A stretch of 64,000 bases of DNA from Robbsia betulipollinis (GTDB taxonomy: Bacteria > Pseudomonadota > Gammaproteobacteria > Burkholderiales > Burkholderiaceae): assembly GCF_026624755.1 (NCBI RefSeq), contig NZ_JAPMXC010000006.1, forward strand, positions 235,683 to 299,682, read 5' to 3'. The notes under the pieces are model-generated. The model made no database searches. It was not told the origin of the DNA and saw only the letters and a list, made by a program, of their open reading frames with translations. Position numbers and translations under genes: made by a program. This document shows, piece after piece, positions 17,833-25,978 of the stretch. Within the stretch, counting starts at the first letter, position 1. Every line of letters starts with the position of its first letter.

Positions 17833-18543
17833 TCAGGAAGGCTTGGTCGTCGGGAACGGCCAGGCTGCGGCGGGGCTCAACGCCGTCTTGACCGTCGGAA
17901 CGGCCGCGGACGCCGACGTGGCGCCCGGAGCCGGATGCGCCGGGCTGGAGGCCGTTTTCGCGGCCGCCTTCTTGCTTGCCGCCGTCTTGCGCGCGGGCGC
18001 CGGCTGTGTCGTCACGGACGGGGTTGCCGGAGCGGCCTTTTGCACGCCGGCCTTCTTCGTGGCGGGCGTGGACTTCTTCGCCGCCGCAGGCGCGGAAGTG
18101 ACGGGCGCGGTTTTCGCTGCGACCTTCTTCGCCGCCGCCTTCTTCGCCGGTACCGCCTTCTTCGCGGCCACGGTCTTCACAGGTGCCGTCTTCGCACCGG
18201 CCTTCTTCGCCGGGGCGGGCGCCGCCTTCTTGGCCGCGACTTTCTTGGCCGCTACTTTCTTCGCGGGAATGCTCTTCACGGCGACCTTCTTCGCCGCGAC
18301 CTTCTTGGCGGCAACCTTCGTCGTGGCGGTCTTCGTCGACGCGACCGGCGTCTTCGCGGCGCTCACTTTCTTCGCAGCGACCTTCTTCGTCGCGACGCTC
18401 TTTGTCGTCGCGCTCTTCGGGGCCGCCTTGGTCACGGTCGTGGCTTTCTTCGCGGCAACCGTCTTGGTGCTGGTACTGGCCTTTTTTGCAGCCGACGGCG
18501 CTGCGCTCTTCGTTGCGGCAGGTTTCTTCTTGGCGGTAGCCAT
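17833..18543 (-). CDS. Histone H1-like Lys/Ala-rich DNA-binding protein
   Basis: A 236-residue protein made almost entirely of Ala, Lys, Thr, Pro and Val, with many AAKK/KKVAAKK/AKKA units. It matches the eukaryotic H1 C-terminal-like proteins (HctB/BpH1 type) that coat DNA in the bacterial nucleoid. The start MATAKKKPA at 18543 has a strong GGAGA 7 bases upstream. Basic repeats end at about residue 200, after which a Ser/Pro-rich non-basic tail ends in FPTTKPS. No folded domain is visible. Repeats of this kind vary in copy number between strains. Confidence 0.9.
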   Translation of the reverse strand: MATAKKKPAATKSAAPSAAKKASTSTKTVAAKKATTVTKAAPKSATTKSVATKKVAAKKVSAAKTPVASTKTATTKVAAKKVAAKKVAVKSIPAKKVAAKKVAAKKAAPAPAKKAGAKTAPVKTVAAKKAVPAKKAAAKKVAAKTAPVTSAPAAAKKSTPATKKAGVQKAAPATPSVTTQPAPARKTAASKKAAAKTASSPAHPAPGATSASAAVPTVKTALSPAAAWPFPTTKPS

Positions 18544-18971
18544 TGTTTTCTCCTTCAGTTTTCGGATGAGAGTCGAAGCAGCACCCTTCGTCAAAAACCC
18601 GCCAGCGCGCTGCGCAACCAACACACAGCGCATCCGGCGAGCTATTCATCGGCGCACGCATGCATGCCTGTCTGCGCCAATGAATGCGGCAGGGCGCACG
18701 TCACTCCTGAAAGTAACGTGCGCCCGAAATGCGATCAGTGACCGGTCGCCGGATCGCTCCAGCAACCTTCTGCACCCGCCACCCGCGTCGATCGCGAATA
18801 TGCGGCGGATGCATCCGGCGGGTGCGATCCACTCCCGCCTTGCCCCACCGAAGGGTCCTGCCAGTGCCTGTCGTCTTCATCATGGGCCTGTCGGCCGCGC
18901 CAGGCACTCTGCATCACATAACCTGATTCCTCACGCTACGAAATGGTGAACAGCAAGCATCGTTCCCAGCA
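18544..18971. other. 428-base non-coding region between nrdB end and the H1-like gene
   Basis: No credible gene is seen. It holds the H1-like gene leader and ribosome binding site next to 18543. A perfect 10-bp inverted repeat (18692-18701 with 18716-18725, 14-base loop) has no T-run on either side; it might end nrdB transcripts or be an operator. Short open frames on both strands lack ribosome binding sites and coding character. Confidence 0.55.
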
Positions 18972-20225
18972 TCATTCCCAGTTGAGCGCGCCGCCGGTCT
19001 GATACTCGATGACCCGCGTCTCGAAGAAGTTGCGCTCCTTCTTCAGGTCGATCATTTCGCTCATCCACGGGAACGGATTCTCCTCGTTCGGATAGAGCTG
19101 ATCCAGACCGATCTGGATGCAGCGGCGATTGCAGATGAAGCGCAGATAGCCCTTGAACATCGACGCATTCAGGCCCAACACGCCGCGCGGCATCGTGTCC
19201 TCAGCATACCGATACTCGAGCTCGACTGCACGCTTGAAATGCTCGGTGATTTCCGCCCGGAAGGCCGCCGTCCACAATTCAGGATTCTCGAGCTTGATCT
19301 GGTTGATCAGATCGATGCCGAAGTTGCAGTGCATCGACTCGTCACGCAGGATGTACTGGTACTGCTCGGCGGCACCGGTCATCTTGTTCTGGCGTCCCAT
19401 CGCCAGGATCTGCGTGAAACCGACGTAGAAGAACAATCCCTCCATCACACATGCGAACATGATCAGCGACTTCAGCAACTGCTGGTCGGTTTCGAGCGTC
19501 CCGGTCTTGAATGCCGGATCGGTCAGCGTATCGATGAACGGCAGCAGGAACTCGTCCTTCGCGCGAATCGAATCCACTTCGTGATACGCATTGAAGATCT
19601 CCGCTTCGTCCAGCCCCAGCGATTCGACGATGTACTGGTACGCATGCGTGTGGATCGCCTCCTCGAACGCCTGGCGCAGCAGGTACTGACGGCATTCCGG
19701 CGCGGTGATGTGACGGTACGTGCCCAACACGATGTTGTTGGCCGCGAGCGAATCGGCGGTCACGAAGAAGCCGAGGTTGCGCTTGATGATGCGGCGCTCG
19801 TCGTCGGTCAGACCGTTCGGATCCTTCCATAGCCCGATGTCCCGGGACATGTTCACTTCCTGGGGCATCCAGTGGTTCGCGCAACCGGCCAGATACTTTT
19901 CCCAAGCCCACTTGTACTTGAACGGCACCAGTTGATTGACGTCGGTCTTGCCGTTGATGATGCGCTTGTCTGCGACGTTCACGCGGCCGGCGACGCTCGG
20001 TGCCGGGCTGGTCGCGGCGGGAGCGGAAGGAGCTGGCACGGGAGCAGCGGGGGCCGCGGCGCCGACAGGCGTTTTCGCGATATCGGGCGCGAAGGCGGCG
20101 GGCGCGGCGGCGGCTTGCACCTGGGGACGCGCCGCGACCGGTGCGGCGGCAGTGCTGCGCGCCGGCGCTTCCGGGGTATCGGCATGCGCAGGCGCAGCGG
20201 AGATTTCTTCATCCCAGTTGAGCAT
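18972..20225 (-). CDS. nrdB: Ribonucleoside-diphosphate reductase, class Ia small subunit
   Basis: Provides the diferric-tyrosyl radical used by NrdA to reduce ribonucleotides aerobically. The metal ligands and radical tyrosine are visible: D158 (TADSL), E189 and H192 in EEAIHTHAY with radical Y196, and the later DESMHCNFG with the second Glu/His pair. This puts it in class Ia rather than a Tyr-less subclass. The protein has 417 residues because an Ala/Pro-rich disordered leader (about 10-80) precedes the ferritin-like domain; the C-terminal TGGALNWE is the NrdA-docking tail. It lies 175 bases downstream of nrdA on the same strand. Confidence 0.97.
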   Translation of the reverse strand: MLNWDEEISAAPAHADTPEAPARSTAAAPVAARPQVQAAAAPAAFAPDIAKTPVGAAAPAAPVPAPSAPAATSPAPSVAGRVNVADKRIINGKTDVNQLVPFKYKWAWEKYLAGCANHWMPQEVNMSRDIGLWKDPNGLTDDERRIIKRNLGFFVTADSLAANNIVLGTYRHITAPECRQYLLRQAFEEAIHTHAYQYIVESLGLDEAEIFNAYHEVDSIRAKDEFLLPFIDTLTDPAFKTGTLETDQQLLKSLIMFACVMEGLFFYVGFTQILAMGRQNKMTGAAEQYQYILRDESMHCNFGIDLINQIKLENPELWTAAFRAEITEHFKRAVELEYRYAEDTMPRGVLGLNASMFKGYLRFICNRRCIQIGLDQLYPNEENPFPWMSEMIDLKKERNFFETRVIEYQTGGALNWE

Positions 20226-20261
20226 CGGTTCTCACCATTTATTCAAGACGGGTTTTACCAT

Positions 20262-20297
20262 TTTTTGCCGGGCGACAAAAGCGGCGCCGGGCAAAAA
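20262..20297. other. Hairpin in the nrdA-nrdB intergenic region
   Basis: The arms at 20262-20274 and 20285-20297 are complementary over 13 bases with one mismatch, around a 10-base loop. The outer pairs are T/A. In the leftward transcript the stem ends in A rather than U, so this looks like an mRNA processing or stability element between nrdA and nrdB rather than a terminator. Confidence 0.5.
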
Positions 20298-20400
20298 CAC
20301 GTTTTCTTTCAGGGTGGCGCGCGATGCGCGACGTCACCCTTGTGCGCCCGGGATCCGGCCGCTTGCCGGCGGCGCCGGTTCCCGGTGCGCGCCATCGCCA

Positions 20401-23367
20401 TCACTGGCAGGCTTCGCATTCCTCGAAACCGTCATCGCCCGGGCGCAGCATGCAGGCGGGACCATCGATATCGCCGGTCGCGGCCGCCACGGGCACCGCG
20501 GTGCCCAGGACCGAACCGCTGGAAATCGTCGTGCCCGGCGCCGCGCCGTTCGCCGCCGCGCCGTTCGCCGCCGCGCCGTCATCGCGACCGCTCGGCACCG
20601 AGTTCAATGCACCGTGCGCGACGGTCGATTTCTCGACGTGCGTGGCCGCCATCGTACGCAGGTAATAGGTAGTCTTCAGACCGCGAATCCATGCGTGCTT
20701 GTAGACATCGTCGAGCTTCTTGCCCGATACGCCGGCCATGTAGATGTTCAGCGACTGCGCCTGATCGATCCACTTCTGACGGCGCGATGCCGCCTCGACC
20801 AGCCACATCGCGTCCACCTCGAAGGCCGTCGCGTACAGCGCGCGCAGGTCCGCCGGGATGCGATCGATGCGCGACAGCGTGCCATCGAAGTACTTCAGGT
20901 CCGATACCATCACCTCGTCCCACATGCCGCGCGACTTCAAGTCCCGCACCAGGTATTCGTTGACGACGGTGAACTCGCCCGAAAGGTTCGACTTCACGTA
21001 CAGGTTCTGGAAGGTCGGCTCGATGCAGGCCGATACCCCGATGATGTTCGAGATCGTCGCCGTCGGGGCGATCGCCACGCAGTTCGAGTTGCGCATGCCG
21101 AACCGGGCGACGCGCTCGCGCAGCGGCGTCCAGTCCATTTTGCTCGACATATCGACCTCGACATAGCCGCCCCGCTCCTCGGCCAGCAGCTTGACCGAGT
21201 CCTGCGGCAGGATGCCCCGGCTCCACAACGACCCCGGATAGCTCGCGTATTGCCCGCGCTCCTCGGCGAGTTGCGTGGAGGCGTAGTACGCGTAGTAACA
21301 GACCGCTTCCATCGCGGTATCGGCGAACTCGACCGCCTGCTGCGACGCGTACGGTACGCGCTGGACATGCAGGCAATCCTGGAAGCCCATGATGCCCAGG
21401 CCCACCGGGCGATGCTTGAGGTTCGAGTTGCGCGCCTTCTTTACCGCGTAGTAGTTGATGTCGATCACGTTGTCCAGCATCCGCATCGCGGTGCTGATCG
21501 TGCGCTGCAGCTTCTCGTGATCGAGCTGCACGACGCCGTCGACGCTCTTCAGGTGCGCGACCAGGTTCACCGAACCCAGGTTACAGACCGCGATCTCGTC
21601 CGGCCCCGTGTTGAGCGTGATCTCGGTGCACAGATTCGACGAGTGGACGACGCCGGTATGCTGCTGCGGCGAGCGGATGTTGCACGGGTCCTTGAAGGTG
21701 ATCCACGGGTGACCGGTCTCGAACAGCATGCCCAGCATCTTGCGCCATAGCTGGCTGGCAGGCAGCTTCTTGAACAGCTTGATCTCGCCGCGCGCCACTT
21801 TCTCTTCATAGCCGAGATAGGCGGTCTCGAACGCCGCGCCGTACTTGTCGTGCAGATCCGGGCAGGTCGACGGCGAGAACAGCGTCCAGTCGCCGTTCTC
21901 CATCACGCGCTTCATGAACAGGTCGGGAACCCAGTTCGCGGTGTTCATGTCGTGCGTGCGACGGCGATCGTCGCCGGTGTTCTTGCGCAGTTCCAGGAAC
22001 TCCTCGATGTCGAGGTGCCAGGTTTCCAGGTACGCGCAGACCGCGCCCTTGCGCTTGCCGCCCTGGTTGACGGCGACGGCCGTGTCGTTGACGACCTTTA
22101 GGAACGGCACCACGCCCTGCGACTTGCCGTTCGTGCCCTTGATGTGCGAACCCAGCGCGCGCACCGGCGTCCAGTCGTTGCCCAGACCGCCGGCGAACTT
22201 CGACAGCAGCGCGTTTTCCTTCAGCGCCTCGTAAATGTCCTCGAGGTCGTCGCCGACCGTGGTCAGATAGCACGACGACAGCTGCGAACGCCGCGTGCCC
22301 GAGTTGAACAGCGTCGGCGTCGAGCTCATGAAGTCGAAATTCGACAGCACGTTGTAGAACTCGATCGCGCGCGCCTCGCGATCCTTTTCCTCCAGCGCCA
22401 GGCCCATCGCCACGCGCATGAAGAATGCCTGCGGCATTTCGATGCGCTGGCCATCGTGATGCAGGAAGTAGCGGTCGTACAAGGTCTGCAGACCCAGATA
22501 ACCGAACTGGAAATCGCGGCTCGCGTCCAGCGCCGCGGCAAGGCGCGGCACATCGTACTGGAGCAGTTTCTCGTCGAGCAGTTCGGCTTCGACGCCACGC
22601 TTCAGGAAACGCGGGAAGTATTCCGCGTAACGTCCCGTCATCTGTTCCTGCGTGACTTCGCCACCCAGGATCTCGCGGCGGATCGTATGCAGCAGGATGC
22701 GGGCGGTGACCTGGCTATACGCCGGGTCCTGCTCGATCATCGTGCGCGAGGCCAGCACCGCCGACTCGTACACCTGGCTCATCGGCACGCCGTCGTACAG
22801 GTTCTTCACGGTCTCGGTGAGGATCGGCTCGGGCGACACTGCCGCGCCGAGGTCCGCGCAGGCCGAGGCGATCAGGCCATGCAGCGCCGCCATGTTCAGC
22901 GGGCCGCGGTAGTCGCCGTCGACGACATTGATAGACGATTCGGGGTGCACGGGCAGCGCGCTGGCGCGCTCCTGCGAGCGCTTCTCCCGGTACAGCACAT
23001 AAGCGCGGGCGACGTTGTGTTCCCCGGCGCGCATCAGCGAGAGTTCGACCTGATCCTGAATGTCCTCGATATGGAAGGTCCCGCCGTTCGGCCGGCTGCG
23101 CAACAGCGCACGGACGACGTCGCGCGTGAGCTGGTCGACCAGTTCGCGCACGCGCGCCGACGCAGCGCCCTGCCCGCCGTTGACGGCGAGAAAGGCCTTC
23201 GTGACCGCGACCGCGATTTTCGACGGCTCGAACGATACCACGCTACCGTTGCGGCGGATCACCTTGTGATCCGGATAGGTCGCCGCCGACGGCGTGCCAT
23301 CGGCGGGCAGTGCGCCCTGCGGGGACATATCGCGTAGCGAGGTCGTTGCGTTCTCGGTCGATTGCAT
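20401..23367 (-). CDS. nrdA: Ribonucleoside-diphosphate reductase, class Ia large subunit
   Basis: Catalytic subunit that reduces ribonucleoside diphosphates to deoxy forms. The 988 residues comprise an N-terminal ATP-cone (KVIRRNGSVVSFEPSKI onward, allosteric overall-activity site), the ten-stranded barrel with the redox cysteines in SSCYL and AVCNLGS and the thiyl-radical cysteine in NLCTEI, and a C-terminal CEAC pair that recycles the active-site disulfide. Before that tail lies a variable Ala/Gly/Asn repeat (15-bp unit, 20540-20580). The ATG at 23367 has AGGAG at good spacing. A probable pair of NrdR boxes lies about 280-320 bases upstream. Confidence 0.98.
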   Translation of the reverse strand: MQSTENATTSLRDMSPQGALPADGTPSAATYPDHKVIRRNGSVVSFEPSKIAVAVTKAFLAVNGGQGAASARVRELVDQLTRDVVRALLRSRPNGGTFHIEDIQDQVELSLMRAGEHNVARAYVLYREKRSQERASALPVHPESSINVVDGDYRGPLNMAALHGLIASACADLGAAVSPEPILTETVKNLYDGVPMSQVYESAVLASRTMIEQDPAYSQVTARILLHTIRREILGGEVTQEQMTGRYAEYFPRFLKRGVEAELLDEKLLQYDVPRLAAALDASRDFQFGYLGLQTLYDRYFLHHDGQRIEMPQAFFMRVAMGLALEEKDREARAIEFYNVLSNFDFMSSTPTLFNSGTRRSQLSSCYLTTVGDDLEDIYEALKENALLSKFAGGLGNDWTPVRALGSHIKGTNGKSQGVVPFLKVVNDTAVAVNQGGKRKGAVCAYLETWHLDIEEFLELRKNTGDDRRRTHDMNTANWVPDLFMKRVMENGDWTLFSPSTCPDLHDKYGAAFETAYLGYEEKVARGEIKLFKKLPASQLWRKMLGMLFETGHPWITFKDPCNIRSPQQHTGVVHSSNLCTEITLNTGPDEIAVCNLGSVNLVAHLKSVDGVVQLDHEKLQRTISTAMRMLDNVIDINYYAVKKARNSNLKHRPVGLGIMGFQDCLHVQRVPYASQQAVEFADTAMEAVCYYAYYASTQLAEERGQYASYPGSLWSRGILPQDSVKLLAEERGGYVEVDMSSKMDWTPLRERVARFGMRNSNCVAIAPTATISNIIGVSACIEPTFQNLYVKSNLSGEFTVVNEYLVRDLKSRGMWDEVMVSDLKYFDGTLSRIDRIPADLRALYATAFEVDAMWLVEAASRRQKWIDQAQSLNIYMAGVSGKKLDDVYKHAWIRGLKTTYYLRTMAATHVEKSTVAHGALNSVPSGRDDGAAANGAAANGAAPGTTISSGSVLGTAVPVAAATGDIDGPACMLRPGDDGFEECEACQ

Positions 23368-23644
23368 ATGAAAACTCCTGGTCTGGTCGCGGCGCTGAGC
23401 CGTCGAATGCGAATGGAGGAAGCCGGCTGCGGGTGCTTCGAATGGCGTCCGGTGCGACGCGTCCTGACAAAAACGTCGCCAGGGAGCAGACCGTCACACG
23501 AAGAGCATCGCCCGCAGCGTGCCGCCTCTTGCAAGCCGCGGTTCCCGGCACGGCCGGCCGCGGCTGATATGAATTCGTACGGATGATGCCTGTGGCCGAC
23601 CTGTTTCCGGCAAGCCACCGTGCGGCTGGATGATTGCGTAAATA

Positions 23645-23660
23645 CCACTACATGTAGTAC
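23645..23660 (-). promoter_or_regulatory. Probable NrdR box 1 upstream of nrdA
   Basis: CCACTACATGTAGTAC contains a perfect 12-bp palindrome (23647-23658) and fits the 16-bp NrdR consensus acaCwATATATwGtgt at most positions. Its centre lies 31 bp from that of box 2, the helical-phase spacing known for NrdR box pairs. NrdR is the ATP/dATP-sensing repressor of ribonucleotide reductase genes. Confidence 0.75.
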
Positions 23661-23675
23661 TTATCCTTCCCAACG

Positions 23676-23691
23676 GCACCAAGTATAGTGG
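23676..23691 (-). promoter_or_regulatory. Probable NrdR box 2, overlapping the nrdA -10 element
   Basis: GCACCAAGTATAGTGG matches about 11 of 16 positions of the NrdR consensus. Read on the - strand it includes TATACT (23682-23687), a good -10; TTTCCG 17 bases upstream is only a weak -35. A repressor bound to both boxes would cover the promoter. The promoter call is weaker than the box call. Confidence 0.65.
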
Positions 23692-23849
23692 CCTTCGCCG
23701 GCTGCGGAAAGCGCTATATTTGTTTTCCGGGCCTTGACAAACGGCTTCCCGACGCGCCTTTGACGTGCCGGCAGGCATCTCTTTTTTTGACATTTTCGAG
23801 GGTGCCGCCAGGCAACGAATTTGCCCGTTCCAGGCGCCCAGAGCGGGCG

Positions 23850-24524
23850 TCAGGGGTTCCGCATCGGCAGGGCATGGTCCGGGAGCATGGCCGCCGTCGC
23901 ATACCCGTCCCAGTCGAAATACGGACCCGGATCGGTCTTGCGCCCCGGCGCAATGTCGGCATGCCCGACGATGGCGTCGATTGGGTGCCGCGCGCGCAGC
24001 GACATCGTCAGGGACGCGAGAGTAGCATATTGCAGCGCGGTGAACGCGAGGTCGTCGGACCCCTCGAGTTCGATGCCGATCGAGAAATCGTTGCACCCCT
24101 CGCGGCCGGCAAAGGCGGATACGCCCGCATGCCAGGCACGCTCGAGCGTCGACACGAACTGCAGCAGGTCGCCGTCGCGGGTGATCAGGAAGTGGGACGA
24201 CACCCGCAGCCCGCGAATCGTCCGATAGAACGGATGTGCGTCGAAATCGAGGGTGTTGGTAAACAGCGACGTAATGTCATCACCGCCAAAGCATCCGGGC
24301 GGCAGACTGATATTGTGGATGACGAGCAAGGTGGGCAGGACGCCGTCCGGCCGCAGGTTGGCGTTGGGAGAGTGCACGATGCGCGCGCCGCTCACCCACC
24401 CCGCTGCGTCGACGACCGGCGCGTCCACCTGCTGCACCGCCGCCGCGGCAACAGGCGTATCCGGCGCCGAAGGCACGGCGCCGCCGCTTCCGGCAGCCAC
24501 GTCGACGGGTCCGACGCCCGGCAT
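23850..24524 (-). CDS. ampD: 1,6-anhydro-N-acetylmuramyl-L-alanine amidase AmpD
   Basis: Cytoplasmic zinc amidase that removes the peptide from anhydro-muropeptides during peptidoglycan recycling; loss of AmpD commonly induces AmpC beta-lactamase. The 224-residue protein carries an Amidase_2 domain with zinc ligands in LLVIHNISLP, WHAGVSAF and GHADIAPGRKTDPG (His and Asp). About 45 residues precede the domain. The start at 24524 shares one base with the upstream stop (TGATG), so translation is coupled to the zinc-ribbon-like gene. Mpl, its pathway partner, is also in this window. Confidence 0.95.
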   Translation of the reverse strand: MPGVGPVDVAAGSGGAVPSAPDTPVAAAAVQQVDAPVVDAAGWVSGARIVHSPNANLRPDGVLPTLLVIHNISLPPGCFGGDDITSLFTNTLDFDAHPFYRTIRGLRVSSHFLITRDGDLLQFVSTLERAWHAGVSAFAGREGCNDFSIGIELEGSDDLAFTALQYATLASLTMSLRARHPIDAIVGHADIAPGRKTDPGPYFDWDGYATAAMLPDHALPMRNP

Positions 24525-24802
24525 CAAGTCTGCCGATCGGCGCGCTCGCCGCCGACGTACCGTCGCGCGTGCTCGTCGTTGCAGAAATGGCGGCGGTGCA
24601 GCGCCACCGTATCGCTGCGTGGCGAATGGGCGCCGCAATAGGCGCAACTCACCATCGGCTCGACGAGCTGCGGCGCGCCGCGCGCGGTCCCGCCGGCGGC
24701 GGCGCTTTGCTCGGCCGCCGCGCGCAGGACCGCGGTTCTCGCGCGTTGCCAGAACCAGTAACCGGCCCCCAATAGAACGATCCAGAACACAATACGCGAC
24801 AT
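24524..24802 (-). CDS. PP0621-family small membrane protein with zinc-ribbon-like cysteines
   Basis: A 92-residue protein with one N-terminal membrane segment (IVFWIVLLGAGYWFWQ, about 4-19) and a C-terminal CAYCGAH...HRRHFCNDEHAR motif. This CxxC/HxxxC arrangement can bind zinc and typifies the PP0621 family of unknown function found upstream of ampD in beta- and gammaproteobacteria. It is predicted to sit on the inner membrane with the metal motif on the cytoplasmic or periplasmic face; topology is not resolved. It overlaps ampD by one base. Confidence 0.85.
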   Translation of the reverse strand: MSRIVFWIVLLGAGYWFWQRARTAVLRAAAEQSAAAGGTARGAPQLVEPMVSCAYCGAHSPRSDTVALHRRHFCNDEHARRYVGGERADRQT

Positions 24803-24883
24803 GGCAGCGAAACCGTCAAAAGAAAGGGTGATGGATGACCGGCGGTACCCATCAAGGGTGACCGTTCCCGGCCGGGTCCGGCA

Positions 24884-25855
24884 TCAGACGACCGAGCGGT
24901 GCAGCAGAACCTCCAGCACGAAACGGCTGCCGACATAGGCGAGCAGCAGCGCGAGGAACGATGCCAGCACCCAGCGCAACGCGGCGCGCCCCCGCCAGCC
25001 ATAAATGCGCCGCCCCAGGACCAATCCGCCAAACATGAACCAGGACAGGATCGCGAACACCGTCTTGTGGTCAAACCGCAACAGACGATCCAGCAATTGC
25101 TCGGAAAAGAGAAACCCGCTCAGCAGGGTCAGCGTCAGCAGCACGAAGCCGGCGCTGATCAGGCGAAACAGCAGCTTCTCCATGGTCAGAAGCGGCGGCA
25201 GGGTTTCCAGCCAGCCGCCCAGCCAGCTGGGGCCCGAATCCGGCACCGAGAGACTCGCACCTCGCACGCCCCCCGTTCCCGCCCGCACGGCTTGCCGCGA
25301 CGCGTGCAGGCGGCGCTCGACCAGCAGCATCAGGAAAGCGTGCAGCGCGGCGAGCGTCAGCAGCCCGTACGCGACGTTGGCGATCAGGAAATGCACCTTG
25401 AAAAGCGGATCGGCCGCGTAGCTCATCACCCGCACGCCGCCGAACACCCCGGGCAGCAGCGACGCGACGCCGGCCAGCGGCAGCACCAGCAGGCCCAGGC
25501 CTTCCAGCGGAAAGAAAAAACTTTCGATGAGGTAGATGCCGGCGCCCAGCCACAGCATCGCCGACAGCGAGAACGCGAAACCGAAGACCATGCTGTCGGC
25601 TGGAAAAATCGTCGCGTGCAGCAACGCTCCGTGCGCGAACAGCGCCAGCAGCAGCACGAGCCGTGCCGCGGGCAACGACACGCCGCCGCGGCCCGCGGCC
25701 AGCGACGGCCGGCGCGGCGTGTCGCCCGCGCCGCCGCTCGCAACCGGGCGCACGCCCGCGATATCGAGCGCCGGCCGGCGCCGATAGGCATACCAGGCGG
25801 CAATCGAAAGCCCGCCATATAGAAGCGCCGTCACCGCGTACAGTACAATTATCAT
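24884..25855 (-). CDS. CcsA/YpjD-type cytochrome c assembly (HemX-like) membrane protein
   Basis: Polytopic inner-membrane protein of 323 residues in the cytochrome c assembly (CcsA/HemX) family, with about eight hydrophobic segments. The family pattern includes early histidine in LFAHGALLHATIF, a central HFLIANVAYGLLTLAALHAF and a late DHKTVFAILSWFMFGGLVLGRR. These histidines may contact heme. It lies next to ffh as in many betaproteobacteria, where it is listed as YpjD. A Gly/Arg/Ala-rich loop around residues 32-62 is poorly conserved. Its exact heme role is unproven. Confidence 0.85.
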   Translation of the reverse strand: MIIVLYAVTALLYGGLSIAAWYAYRRRPALDIAGVRPVASGGAGDTPRRPSLAAGRGGVSLPAARLVLLLALFAHGALLHATIFPADSMVFGFAFSLSAMLWLGAGIYLIESFFFPLEGLGLLVLPLAGVASLLPGVFGGVRVMSYAADPLFKVHFLIANVAYGLLTLAALHAFLMLLVERRLHASRQAVRAGTGGVRGASLSVPDSGPSWLGGWLETLPPLLTMEKLLFRLISAGFVLLTLTLLSGFLFSEQLLDRLLRFDHKTVFAILSWFMFGGLVLGRRIYGWRGRAALRWVLASFLALLLAYVGSRFVLEVLLHRSVV

Positions 25856-25978
25856 ATTCGAAGTTTACACCACGGCCGGATTACATTCGAGGGGTCGCCG
25901 CGCGGATCGTGCGCGGACGGCGCAGCGCCCCCGAATGTATAGCAGATCCGCCGATACCTGCCTCGTGACTCCCCGGAC

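Larger units (their letters stand above)
23368..23849. other. 482-base control region between nrdA and ampD
   Basis: Non-coding. It holds the nrdA leader (ribosome binding site AGGAG near 23375-23380), a probable NrdR operator pair at 23645-23691 and a TATACT -10-like element on the - strand at 23682-23687. The 5' leader of about 310 bases is longer than needed. I see no gene in it on either strand. Confidence 0.6.

Noticed and set aside
18701-18926. Short open frames on both strands in the nrdB/H1 gap
   Set aside because: No ribosome binding sites, Arg/Pro/His-rich translations and overlap with one another; treated as non-coding.
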